The notes under the pieces: generated by a model
Seen by the model: only the letters and a program-made list of their open reading frames with translations
Database searches by the model: none
Told to the model about the DNA's origin: nothing
Shown: in pieces, positions 1 to 7,319 of the stretch
Position numbering within the stretch: the first letter of the stretch is position 1
Layout of the letters: the number at the start of each line of letters is the position of its first letter
Assembly (NCBI GenBank): GCA_945870925.1
Contig: CAMBTZ010000025.1
Location: 1-13,325 of the forward strand
Length of the DNA: 13,325 bases
Source of the DNA: Chlamydia trachomatis
GTDB taxonomy: Bacteria > Chlamydiota > Chlamydiia > Chlamydiales > 2-12-FULL-49-11
Reading direction: 5' to 3'
Position numbers and translations under genes: made by a program

Positions 1-441
1 TTTTCTTCATATATGAGAAAAGCGGTGTCTCTACAGGAAATTAACGAACTTAAGCGTAATTTTAAAGACGGTCAAATTCTTGGGAATGATGAATTTATAA
101 AAAGTATAAAGGATAGGAATTTAATAATAAGGGATAGTCCTTTGTCACTTACTATAATACTTAAAGCAGCTTGTGAAATTCTTGATATTCAGGAGGCCTT
201 GCTGGTATCTCCGAGTCAGTCTAAGAGGGCGGTCTTTGCAAGAGGGGTTGTTGCAGTGATAGCAATGGTAACTAAGAAAATTTCAAATATACAAATCGCT
301 GAATTGATGAATCGTGATGGAAGTTCAATAAGTCGAATGCTATTCAAGTTTTCAGAAATGAAAAAAAATTCAATTGAGATTCAAGATATAGTAGATAAAG
401 TAACTCAAAAAGCATTTGAACTTGCAACCTTGCAGGTCTGA
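1..441 (+). CDS. REP-associated (Y1-type) transposase, C-terminal part with DnaA-like DNA-binding domain (5' end outside window)
   Basis: The frame is open to the left edge of the window (ttt tct tca tat precede the first ATG at 13), so this is probably the 3' part of a longer gene and not a complete 142-residue protein. Counting from that ATG, residues about 15-35 (FKDGQILGNDEFI) match the linker that follows the catalytic HUH/Y1 domain in REP-associated tyrosine transposases (RAYTs). Residues about 45-115 form a DnaA domain IV-like helical unit with a helix-turn-helix around ISNIQIAELMNRDGSSISR, as seen in RAYTs with a C-terminal Bac_DnaA_C domain. The catalytic His-hydrophobic-His and Tyr motifs would lie upstream, so intactness cannot be judged. 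The stop codon lies inside a REP-like GGTCTGACCCCC element. RAYTs are thought to mobilise such palindromes. An alternative is a free-standing DnaA-C domain protein started at ATG 13. Confidence 0.72.
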   Translation, partial: FSSYMRKAVSLQEINELKRNFKDGQILGNDEFIKSIKDRNLIIRDSPLSLTIILKAACEILDIQEALLVSPSQSKRAVFARGVVAVIAMVTKKISNIQIAELMNRDGSSISRMLFKFSEMKKNSIEIQDIVDKVTQKAFELATLQV

Positions 442-446
442 CCCCC
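435..446 (+). repeat. REP-like element, TCTGACCCC core (copy 1)
   Basis: GGTCTGACCCCC is an imperfect palindrome (GGTC-T-GACC) that contains the TGA stop codon of the transposase at 439-441. The same TCTGACCCC core recurs at 3567-3575 and 12207-12215, always in this orientation. Position at the transposase end fits a RAYT-recognised terminal or REP sequence, but recognition is inferred. A small CCAA-TG-TTGG inverted repeat follows at 445-454 and overlaps the ribosome-binding site of the next gene. Confidence 0.6.
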
Positions 447-461
447 AATGTTGGAGAATTT

Positions 462-1337
462 ATGATGAAATGGATTTTGACTATTATTGTTTTAGTTAAA
501 GTAATTATGGTTGAGGCTGGGGTTATATCGACTCAGGTGTTTGAGGATTTTTGTAAGTTTAAGGTGTATAGTAATTCGGGGGTGTTTAATCCGGATGAAG
601 TTGAGGCTGGGGATACAATATATGTTCGGGTTTCTGCATTAGATAATTTTTTTAAGAACTATTTTCCGCTTATTTTAAAGCCGTTTGTATTGATAACAGG
701 TAGAGGGCTTGGAACAGTTGATAAAAAATATATCCCTTATTTGGAGGGTGAAAAGCTCATTCATTGGTTTGGTATAAATATCACTATCAAGCATCCAAAG
801 TTAACTATTATTCCTTTGGGAGTCCCTTGGAATGCAAAAAATCAGATGCTAGTTGAATATGAAGATTTATATAGTAATTGTTCTGTTGAAAAATTTTTCA
901 TGGATAAGCCGATTTTCATTTATGTGAATTGGAAGAAGACTGATCCATCAAGAGAGGTGCTCCTTAATTATTATGAAACTATTGAGGGCTGTGAAATAGT
1001 TAAAAGCACTTATGTTCAAAAATTTATGCTAAATGTCGAGGCATCTAAATATGTAATTAGTCCTAGAGGCTATAACATCGATTGTTTTCGTACTTGGGAA
1101 GCTCTATATGCCGGAAGTATCCCTGTTGTTCAATCGTACGGAATTGACGCAGTTTACGATGATCTTCCAATAATTATTGTCCCAGATTTAGCAAAGGTCA
1201 CCCCTGAAATCTTAGAGATAGAACTTGAGAAGCTAAAAAGTCGCACATTTAACTTAGAAAAGCTTGGATGTGAATATTGGTTCAATCTAATCCGAAGTTA
1301 TTGTACCGGGCAAAATGTTATTTTAAGCGCCTCTTGA
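462..1337 (+). CDS. Exostosin-like glycosyltransferase with N-terminal signal sequence
   Basis: 291 residues. The C-terminal half carries the hallmark of exostosin-type (GT47-like) glycosyltransferases: SPRGYNIDCFRTWEALYAGS at 200-219, followed by IPVV, then VYDDLPIIIV. In this family the S-P-R-G...D..R.WEAL..G.IPV segment forms the nucleotide-sugar-binding C-terminal lobe. Residues 2-20 form a hydrophobic leader (MKWILTIIVLVKVIMVEAG), predicting Sec export or an N-terminal anchor, which is odd for an enzyme that uses cytosolic NDP-sugars. GGAG at 453-456 sits 5 nt before ATG 462 and 8 nt before a second ATG at 465; either start is possible. The gene begins 20 nt after the transposase stop, so it may share its transcript. 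Its last 40 bp overlap the convergent gene at 1298. The acceptor and sugar cannot be told from sequence. Confidence 0.75.
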   Translation: MMKWILTIIVLVKVIMVEAGVISTQVFEDFCKFKVYSNSGVFNPDEVEAGDTIYVRVSALDNFFKNYFPLILKPFVLITGRGLGTVDKKYIPYLEGEKLIHWFGINITIKHPKLTIIPLGVPWNAKNQMLVEYEDLYSNCSVEKFFMDKPIFIYVNWKKTDPSREVLLNYYETIEGCEIVKSTYVQKFMLNVEASKYVISPRGYNIDCFRTWEALYAGSIPVVQSYGIDAVYDDLPIIIVPDLAKVTPEILEIELEKLKSRTFNLEKLGCEYWFNLIRSYCTGQNVILSAS

Positions 1338-2893
1338 TAGGGAATTTTATGGGGAACTTTTTTATAGTTAGGGTCAATCTCAATTGAATCTATAGCTTCT
1401 AATTTTATGTTTTTTGATTTTTTTAAAAAGGGAATATCAATTGAGCGTTCAAACATTCTTTTATAGGTATCTTCAGTTAAGAGCATGTCCCAAAGAAGAT
1501 GAATACGCGGAAGTGAGTCGTCTTGATTAATGCCGTCATGTATAGCGCCATTATGAAAAAAGTAAATTTTTCCTGCTTCAAAATGATAGAGATCACCATT
1601 TAATAACATTTTGGAGTGATTGTTTGTAAAAATAGGAAGGTGAAATCTAACGCGTAGTGCAGGTTTTTTAGTTATTTTATGTATAAAACAGAGATCTTCT
1701 CTATGTTGGGTAAAACATGATTTTGGATATAGGATATTGATTCTAAAGTTAGTGGCGTGAGGCATTGATTTTATTAAGGCTTTAAGATTTGGATAACTTG
1801 CTTCTTGGGAAAAAATCTTTTTGTTTATGGATCGGTTATGATCAGATGAGTAATCATCAAATTTTCCAGATTCATTTAAGAGTGAATATTGGGTAATTAT
1901 TCCTTCAGGGCTTGACCAATTTGAGAGATGCTTTTTATTTGTGACAATTGACGGGTTAAATTTTTCTACGATCTCTATTACTTCATTATATAAATTCTTA
2001 AAGAAGGTCTCTTCTGTTTTAAAAAGTTCATAGACCTTTGGGTTAACTGTTTTCTGATAGTTTACGTCTACAAGATTTCTAATAAGTAGTTCAGAAGGAG
2101 ATAAAAATTTATCTAATGGAAAGCTTTCCAGCAGTTTTATTAAATCGCATTTTGGAGGAGGTGCTGGTTCTAAAGTAAATGCCTCTTCTAAAGAGTAAGC
2201 AATTGGAAATGTTTTTCTTCCTGTGCCTTCATAGTAATCTTGATACTTAGAAAGGGGTGGAATTTGAGTAAGCCTTAAAAAAATGGCAGGTATTCCAAAG
2301 CTTTCAGCTACAATAATTCCGTGAAGTGATCCTGAAATTACTAATTTAGCTTCTAAAATTTTCTGGATTATCTCCATGTAATTTTCTGTTGGAAGGACAA
2401 GGTTAGGTAAACCTTCATATTGTGAAATTTCGCGAAGGTTAGGAATGACAATATAATCCAAAATAGGGTTAGGTTTTAATTCCGGAAAGAGGGTTTGTAA
2501 TAGGAGAGCAGGATCTCCATAGATTTCAGGGCAGGGTATTTTTTTGTCGATTAAATATTTACGCGTTAGCGGGCCTCTAACAGCGCGAACATTTAAAGAG
2601 CTAATTTTTTTTAGTCCTTGTAAGTTGTCTTCATGCACTCCAGATCCCCAAATAATGTCGTTATTTCTTGCAAAATGTAGAATTGAGCCAATTGCAACCA
2701 ATTGTTGATTAGAAGATTCTGTATTTAAAGGTCGCCCAACAATTTTTTCAACGATAAGTGGAGATAATGCATCGCCAAAATTATCTTCATCCTGACTTGG
2801 TTTCCAGTAAAAAAGGTTAGGGTCTCCAAAAATGATATTTAAGGAGAGTAGAAGATAAATATAGCTTAGCTTCTTCATTAATGTTCCACTCAT
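1298..2893 (-). CDS. Two-domain protein: polysaccharide pyruvyl transferase fused to aspartyl/asparaginyl beta-hydroxylase-like domain, with signal sequence
   Basis: 531 residues. After a leader (MKKLSYIYLLLSLNIIFGD, residues 6-24), residues about 27-265 look like a polysaccharide pyruvyl transferase: NFGDALSP (38-45), VRAVRGPLT (102-110), GDPALLL (126-132) and SGSLHGIIVAESFGIPAI (187-204). Such enzymes move pyruvate from PEP, or in some relatives sugars, onto glycans. Residues about 330-475 resemble Asp/Asn beta-hydroxylases, which are 2-oxoglutarate/Fe(II) dioxygenases: RFHLPI (416-421), then FEAGKIYFFHNGAIHDGIN and R463. H397 and H452 are plausible iron ligands, with R463 eleven residues later where the family's 2OG-binding Arg is expected. 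ATG 2893 has AGGAG 8 nt upstream; ATG 2878, at the leader's MKK, has GGA 6 nt upstream. Either start overlaps the upstream GT2 gene (77 or 62 nt). The 3' end overlaps the convergent exostosin gene. Substrates are unknown. Confidence 0.75.
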   Translation of the reverse strand: MSGTLMKKLSYIYLLLSLNIIFGDPNLFYWKPSQDEDNFGDALSPLIVEKIVGRPLNTESSNQQLVAIGSILHFARNNDIIWGSGVHEDNLQGLKKISSLNVRAVRGPLTRKYLIDKKIPCPEIYGDPALLLQTLFPELKPNPILDYIVIPNLREISQYEGLPNLVLPTENYMEIIQKILEAKLVISGSLHGIIVAESFGIPAIFLRLTQIPPLSKYQDYYEGTGRKTFPIAYSLEEAFTLEPAPPPKCDLIKLLESFPLDKFLSPSELLIRNLVDVNYQKTVNPKVYELFKTEETFFKNLYNEVIEIVEKFNPSIVTNKKHLSNWSSPEGIITQYSLLNESGKFDDYSSDHNRSINKKIFSQEASYPNLKALIKSMPHATNFRINILYPKSCFTQHREDLCFIHKITKKPALRVRFHLPIFTNNHSKMLLNGDLYHFEAGKIYFFHNGAIHDGINQDDSLPRIHLLWDMLLTEDTYKRMFERSIDIPFLKKSKNIKLEAIDSIEIDPNYKKVPHKIPYQEALKITFCPVQ

Positions 2894-3542
2894 TTTGGAT
2901 TCTCCTGCTTAGTTTAAAATGGGTTGCATCCCATGTATTATGGCCATGAATAAATCGTAAATAATAATAGGGAGGATTGTTCCAACTTACTGTTTTATGG
3001 AGTCTTCCAAATTCTCTTAAAAAATGGAAGTCTTCAGATTTCTCAACTTCGCGGTATCTGACACTAATACTATTCCGAGCCATTATAGAACCATAGACAG
3101 TACCTTTATCTTCCCAGGCGCAGTTTAGAGTGAAAATATACTGAATTTTATTTTTAAGAAAGCATAGATCGGCATGATTTGAAATTAAATGGTGGTATTG
3201 CGCTTCAATTGTTTTTGGATGACGCCAGTCATCATCATCCCACTGAACCCAAAGACAATTTTCAGGTAGATAATCGAGCGCAATATTACGTAATGCTCCT
3301 AAAATTGTATCTTGCGGAGCGCAAATTTCTATGATTGAATCGGTTTGAAATGGACCTAATGAAGTGGTTCCATGATTAACAATGAGGAGCGTCTTATTTG
3401 TATAAGTCTGTTCTAAAAACGATTCAATTGCAAGCCTTGCAAATGGAATCCTAAACGGATCATGCCCTGTGATCATCACTCCATAGATTGCTTCATTAGC
3501 AACCAGCCTTAAGAAAACTAATAACCAAAATAAAACCTTCAT
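2817..3542 (-). CDS. Family 2 (GT-A fold) glycosyltransferase with signal sequence
   Basis: 241 residues. A hydrophobic leader (MKVLFWLLVFLRLVANEA, 1-18) runs directly into the first GT-A strand (IYGVMITGHDPFRIPFARLAIESF). LWVQWDDDDWRHP at 97-109 is the metal/nucleotide-sugar-binding DxD region, and SED (169-171) is a candidate for the catalytic-base region. ALRNIALD at 83-90 is the usual N-[IL]-[AG] helix of GT2 enzymes. At 241 residues it is close to a minimal GT2 domain with no C-terminal membrane segments. The ribosome-binding site is weak (GGGA about 11 nt upstream). It is the first gene of a minus-strand pair; its last 26 codons are read in a second frame as the leader of the pyruvyl-transferase fusion. 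A REP-like inverted repeat lies 17 nt upstream of its start. Donor and acceptor are not predictable. Confidence 0.78.
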   Translation of the reverse strand: MKVLFWLLVFLRLVANEAIYGVMITGHDPFRIPFARLAIESFLEQTYTNKTLLIVNHGTTSLGPFQTDSIIEICAPQDTILGALRNIALDYLPENCLWVQWDDDDWRHPKTIEAQYHHLISNHADLCFLKNKIQYIFTLNCAWEDKGTVYGSIMARNSISVRYREVEKSEDFHFLREFGRLHKTVSWNNPPYYYLRFIHGHNTWDATHFKLSRRIQNEWNINEEAKLYLSSTLLKYHFWRP

Positions 3543-3558
3543 GTATTTGCTATCCCAG

Positions 3559-3579
3559 TTGAGGGCTCTGACCCCTCAA
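3559..3579. repeat. REP-like inverted repeat, TCTGACCCC core (copy 2)
   Basis: TTGAGGG (3559-3565), a 7-nt centre CTCTGAC, then CCCTCAA (3573-3579): perfect 7-bp arms. It shares the TCTGACCCC core with the elements at 435 and 12202. It lies between the divergent GT2 gene and sdhC and closes the accessory block. In RNA it could form a hairpin in the 5' leader of the GT2 transcript. No U-tract follows on either strand, so an intrinsic terminator is unlikely. I see no convincing promoter in 3543-3664, although transcription should leave in both directions. Confidence 0.6.
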
Positions 3580-3664
3580 TCACTATATCCTAATTCAAGA
3601 TAATTGTGTATATATGTGCTCGTGAGCTATCATGGCAAAAAAAAGGGAGCTAAGGGGGATGACT

Positions 3665-4651
3665 ATGGCGATTCAAAGTATGAAAGTACCAAGAGAGTTT
3701 TTGTTTAGGCGGATACACTCTTTGATGGGTTTTTGGTTTCTAATTTTTTTAATGGAGCATCTATTTACTAATTCTCAGATGGCTCTATTTTTTACTAACG
3801 GAGATTTGTGGTTTGTAAGGAGTGTCGATTTTTTAAGAAATCTTCCTTATTTGAATGTGATTGAAATTGGGCTTTTAGGAATTCCGATTGCGTATCATGC
3901 AATTTGGGGTGTTATGTATATGCTGAAAAGTAAATCAAATGCGTTTAAATCAGATGGGAGTACACCTCTTGTTAAGAGTGGCAGAAATAGAGCTTATACA
4001 GTGCAGCGAATGAGTGCTTGGGTTCTTTTAATTGGTATCGTATTGCATGTGGCTCAAATGCGCATTTTTGATTATCCTTATAAGTATCAGACAAGCTTTT
4101 ACTTGCCTGTTGAATTAGATCCAGGACTTTATGGGCTTGCAAACAGATTAGGTGTTGAGCTTTATAATTCTGATTCAATAGAAATAGAGAGAGGAAAATT
4201 AACGCAGCTTGAGCAAAAGATTCAGCTTGTAGAAAGCAGGCTCCAGGAGCGTAAGGAAGCTCTTGCAAAGACGGGTGAATACGATCCTGAGATGGGGATG
4301 ATCTATCAAAGTTTACAAAAAAATGATTTTCTAAAAGAGCATGTTAAGGGGCTAGAGAGCCGAAAATTAAAAGAGCATCAGGTGATGGCTGTTTCAAAGA
4401 GCTTTGGAAACTTAGAGCTTATAGGTGTGCGAGAAACATTTAGAAATCCGTGGATGTGCGTTTTCTACACAATATTTGTTCTAGCAGCTGTATTCCATGG
4501 ATTTAATGGTCTTTGGACATTTTTAATTACTTGGGGGATTATTCTTTCAGGAAAAGCTCAGTCTCGAAGCGTTACTTTTTGCGTAGGTTTGATGTTTGTA
4601 TTAGGCTTGCTCGGAATGATGTCAATTTGGGGAACCTACTTTTTAGGATAG
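3665..4651 (+). CDS. sdhC: Succinate dehydrogenase cytochrome b558 subunit (membrane anchor, two-heme type B)
   Basis: Membrane anchor of complex II, passing electrons from the SdhB iron-sulfur clusters via heme to quinone. The start is placed at ATG 3665 (328 residues): AGGGGG lies 6 nt upstream, and MAIQSMKVPREFLFRRIHSL aligns with the N-terminus of Bacillus subtilis SdhC (REFYFRRLHSL). An upstream in-frame ATG at 3632 has only a weak site. Conserved histidines suited to two b hemes are H32 (EHL), H78 (YHAIWG), H128 (LHV) and H278 (FHGFNGLW), with H18 in the first conserved motif. Five membrane helices are expected. About 108 residues more than in B. subtilis separate the third and fourth heme histidines; residues about 173-240 of this insert look like a charged coiled coil. 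First gene of sdhCAB, 3 nt before sdhA. Confidence 0.92.
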   Translation: MAIQSMKVPREFLFRRIHSLMGFWFLIFLMEHLFTNSQMALFFTNGDLWFVRSVDFLRNLPYLNVIEIGLLGIPIAYHAIWGVMYMLKSKSNAFKSDGSTPLVKSGRNRAYTVQRMSAWVLLIGIVLHVAQMRIFDYPYKYQTSFYLPVELDPGLYGLANRLGVELYNSDSIEIERGKLTQLEQKIQLVESRLQERKEALAKTGEYDPEMGMIYQSLQKNDFLKEHVKGLESRKLKEHQVMAVSKSFGNLELIGVRETFRNPWMCVFYTIFVLAAVFHGFNGLWTFLITWGIILSGKAQSRSVTFCVGLMFVLGLLGMMSIWGTYFLG

Positions 4652-4654
4652 ATA

Positions 4655-6565
4655 ATGGCTAGGGAAAAAGAGGTAATAGTTGTTGGGGGGGGGCTTGCAG
4701 GCTTGAGTGCTGCAATGCGACTAGCCGACCTTGGGGTAAATGTAAAATTGATCTCACTTGTTAAGGTGAAGCGGTCACACTCAGTTTGCGCGCAAGGTGG
4801 GATTAATGTCGCTGTCAATTTGATGGGAGAAGAAGACTCTCCTGAAATTCATGCCTATGACACTATAAAAGGGGGCGATTTTTTAGCAGATCAACCTCCT
4901 GTTCTTGAGATGTGTTATAATGGTCCTTCATTGATTCGAATGCTAGATCGAATGGGCGTTACATTTAATCGAAAAATGGACGGAAGTTTAGATTTTAGAA
5001 GATTTGGAGGAACGCTCTATAAACGGACTGCATTTGCAGGTGCCTCTACAGGCCAGCAACTTCTATATGCTTTAGATGAGCAGGTTCGTAGATTTGAGGT
5101 CCAGAGAAAAATTGAGAAGTTTGAGCACCACGAGTTTTTAAGAGCTGTAGTTGATGAAAATGGTATCTGCAGAGGTGCGGTGATTATGGATTTGTATAAT
5201 TCCAAACTAACGACCCTCAAAGCTGATGCTGTCTTAATAGCAACCGGAGGACTTGGGGTAATTTTTAAATACTCTACAAACTCAACAATCTGTACAAGTG
5301 CTGCCAATGGAAGGCTTTATAAACAAGGTGTTCATATTGCAAATCCTGAATTCATTCAAATTCATCCAACTGCAATTCCGGGAGATGACAAGCTTCGTCT
5401 GATGTCGGAATCGGCAAGAGGTGAGGGCGGCAGAATTTGGGTTTATGGAAACTCTTCAAAAAAAATTATCGGACCTAATGGAGAAGAGGTAGTCTGCGGA
5501 AAGACAGGCGAGCCTTGGTATTTTCTTGAGGACATTTTTCCTGCCTTTGGTAATCTAGTTCCCCGTGATGTTGCTGCAAGATATATTATACAAGTTGTTG
5601 ATGCAGGACTTGGAATTGATGGAAAAAAACAGGTCTACTTAGATTTGACTCATCTTGATGGAAAGACACACCACAAACTTGAATCGATCCTAGATATCTA
5701 TCAAAAATTTACGGGTGACGATCCGAGGGTAACACCGATGAAGATTTTCCCCGGTGTTCATTATACGATGGGGGGGCTCTGGGTAGATTGGCCGGCAACA
5801 GGGGATGCTGATCGATTTGAAAGGTACCGTCATATGACAAATATGACCGGCCTTTTTGCTGCAGGAGAATGCGATTTCCAATATCATGGGGCCAATAGAC
5901 TTGGTGCAAATTCACTTCTGTCCTGTATATATAGTGGTATGGTTGCAGCAAATGAGATGCACTGGTTTGTTGATGATCTAAAAGTCAGGTATGATGATAT
6001 CAGTTCAAGATGTTTTGAGGAAGCTGAAGCTAAGGAGCTTGCAGCTAAACAGAGTCTTCTTTCTAGTAGTGGAAAAGAAAATGTCCACGCCCTTCATGAT
6101 GAACTTGCAAATATGATGGTCTCAAACTGTACTGTTGTCCGAAGTAACAAAGGCTTGAAAGAGGCGATCGATAAAATTAAGGAAATTCAGGAAAGATTTA
6201 AAAAAATCTCTCTAGATGATAAAGGATCTAATCTCAATCAAACGTATCATTTTGCAAATCAATTTGGCCCTATGCTTGATATTGCTATGACCATTGCAAA
6301 AGGTGCTCTTATGCGAGATGAATTTAGAGGATCACATTATAAAAGAGAGTTTCCCGAAAGAGATGATGACAATTGGTTAAAAACTACAGTTGCTACTTAT
6401 GATTCAAACTTACAAGAGCCAAAAATTTCCTATCTTCCTATTGACATTCGGCATTTAACTCCAGTAAAAAGGGATTATACTAAGGCAAAAAGGATCACCC
6501 CAAAATTGGATAATATACCAAGTAACATTCCTTTAGTTACATCGAGGGATTATGGAAGAAGGTAA
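4655..6565 (+). CDS. sdhA: Succinate dehydrogenase flavoprotein subunit
   Basis: 636 residues, the usual length for a type B SdhA. It oxidises succinate to fumarate on the cytoplasmic face of the membrane, passing electrons to SdhB. Visible signatures are the dinucleotide-binding motif VVGGGLAGLSAA (9-20); H42 in RSHSVCAQGG, the covalent FAD attachment site; the substrate-site region HPTAIPG; RGEGGR; HYTMGGL; and HGANRLGANSLLSC. The whole frame reads through without interruption. The start ATG is 3 nt after the sdhC stop with GGA just upstream, and the 3' end overlaps sdhB by 14 nt, so the three genes are translationally linked. A run of nine G (4685-4693) encodes Gly11-Gly13 of the FAD motif. 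A slip there would abolish the protein. Confidence 0.96.
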   Translation: MAREKEVIVVGGGLAGLSAAMRLADLGVNVKLISLVKVKRSHSVCAQGGINVAVNLMGEEDSPEIHAYDTIKGGDFLADQPPVLEMCYNGPSLIRMLDRMGVTFNRKMDGSLDFRRFGGTLYKRTAFAGASTGQQLLYALDEQVRRFEVQRKIEKFEHHEFLRAVVDENGICRGAVIMDLYNSKLTTLKADAVLIATGGLGVIFKYSTNSTICTSAANGRLYKQGVHIANPEFIQIHPTAIPGDDKLRLMSESARGEGGRIWVYGNSSKKIIGPNGEEVVCGKTGEPWYFLEDIFPAFGNLVPRDVAARYIIQVVDAGLGIDGKKQVYLDLTHLDGKTHHKLESILDIYQKFTGDDPRVTPMKIFPGVHYTMGGLWVDWPATGDADRFERYRHMTNMTGLFAAGECDFQYHGANRLGANSLLSCIYSGMVAANEMHWFVDDLKVRYDDISSRCFEEAEAKELAAKQSLLSSSGKENVHALHDELANMMVSNCTVVRSNKGLKEAIDKIKEIQERFKKISLDDKGSNLNQTYHFANQFGPMLDIAMTIAKGALMRDEFRGSHYKREFPERDDDNWLKTTVATYDSNLQEPKISYLPIDIRHLTPVKRDYTKAKRITPKLDNIPSNIPLVTSRDYGRR

Positions 6566-7319
6566 ATTTATATTAAAAATTTATCGAGGCACATCTAAAC
6601 ATCAATATTGGGAAGAGTTTGAACTTGACCGAAAGCCTGGGCTTAATATCATTTCAGCGCTCATGGAAATTCAGAAAAACCCGATAACAAAAGAGGGGTT
6701 AAAAGTAGAGCCGATTGTATGGGAAATGGCCTGCTTAGAAGAAGTTTGCGGATCTTGCTCAATGCTTATTAATGCACTTCCAAGACAAGCTTGCACAGCT
6801 TTAATAGAAAATTTAATTAAAGAGAGTGAAATAAAAATTATTACGCTCGCCCCTTTTTCAAAATTCCCATTGATTAGAGATCTTGTAGTAGATCGAAGCT
6901 CTATGTTTGAGAGTCTTAAAAAAATAAAGGGTTGGATTCCTATTGATGATTTTCATTCAGATGAATTTGGACCAAAAATCTCTCCTATTAAACAGGAAGC
7001 TATGTATGTCGAATCTACTTGCATGACTTGTGGCTGCTGTCTTGAGGCTTGCCCGCAAATTAACAATAATTCTAAATTTATTGGTGCTGCCGCGATCAAT
7101 CAGGTTAAACTGTTCAATGCAAATCCTACGGGAGCTGTTCTTAAGAAAGAACGTCTCCAAACAATGATGGCGGAGGGTGGTATTTCAGAATGTGGAAATG
7201 CGCAAAATTGTAAGGCTGTATGTCCTAAAAAAATCCCGCTTACCCAGTCAATTGCTCAAATAGGAAGCGACACAACTAAAGAATTTTTTAATAGCGCTCT
7301 AGGTCTTCCTGAAAACTAA
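6552..7319 (+). CDS. sdhB: Succinate dehydrogenase iron-sulfur subunit
   Basis: 255 residues. It carries the three Fe-S clusters linking SdhA flavin to SdhC heme. The N-terminal ferredoxin-like domain has C61, C66, C69 and C81 for [2Fe-2S]. The C-terminal domain has C157-MT-C160-GC-C163 and C167-P for [4Fe-4S], and C214, C220 and C224-P for the third cluster with C163/C167-type partners, in the order typical of SdhB/FrdB. ATG 6552 lies inside the end of sdhA with GAGGG about 4 nt upstream, which fixes the start. The stop overlaps the convergent gene at 7316 by 4 nt and I see no terminator hairpin between them. Confidence 0.95.
   Translation: MEEGKFILKIYRGTSKHQYWEEFELDRKPGLNIISALMEIQKNPITKEGLKVEPIVWEMACLEEVCGSCSMLINALPRQACTALIENLIKESEIKIITLAPFSKFPLIRDLVVDRSSMFESLKKIKGWIPIDDFHSDEFGPKISPIKQEAMYVESTCMTCGCCLEACPQINNNSKFIGAAAINQVKLFNANPTGAVLKKERLQTMMAEGGISECGNAQNCKAVCPKKIPLTQSIAQIGSDTTKEFFNSALGLPEN

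Noticed and set aside
3580..3631. Possible divergent promoters (TATATA, TATAGT) between the GT2 gene and sdhC
   Set aside because: Minus-10-like sequences exist, but no acceptable -35 is found at 16-18 bp, so in AT-rich DNA they carry little weight.
3632..3664. Upstream ATG extension of sdhC by 11 residues
   Set aside because: Ribosome-binding site is weak and the family N-terminus aligns with the start at 3665, which has AGGGGG at good spacing.
5690..5951. Minus-strand frames of 65 and 80 codons inside sdhA
   Set aside because: They are antisense shadows of a highly conserved coding region with no ribosome-binding site or promoter.
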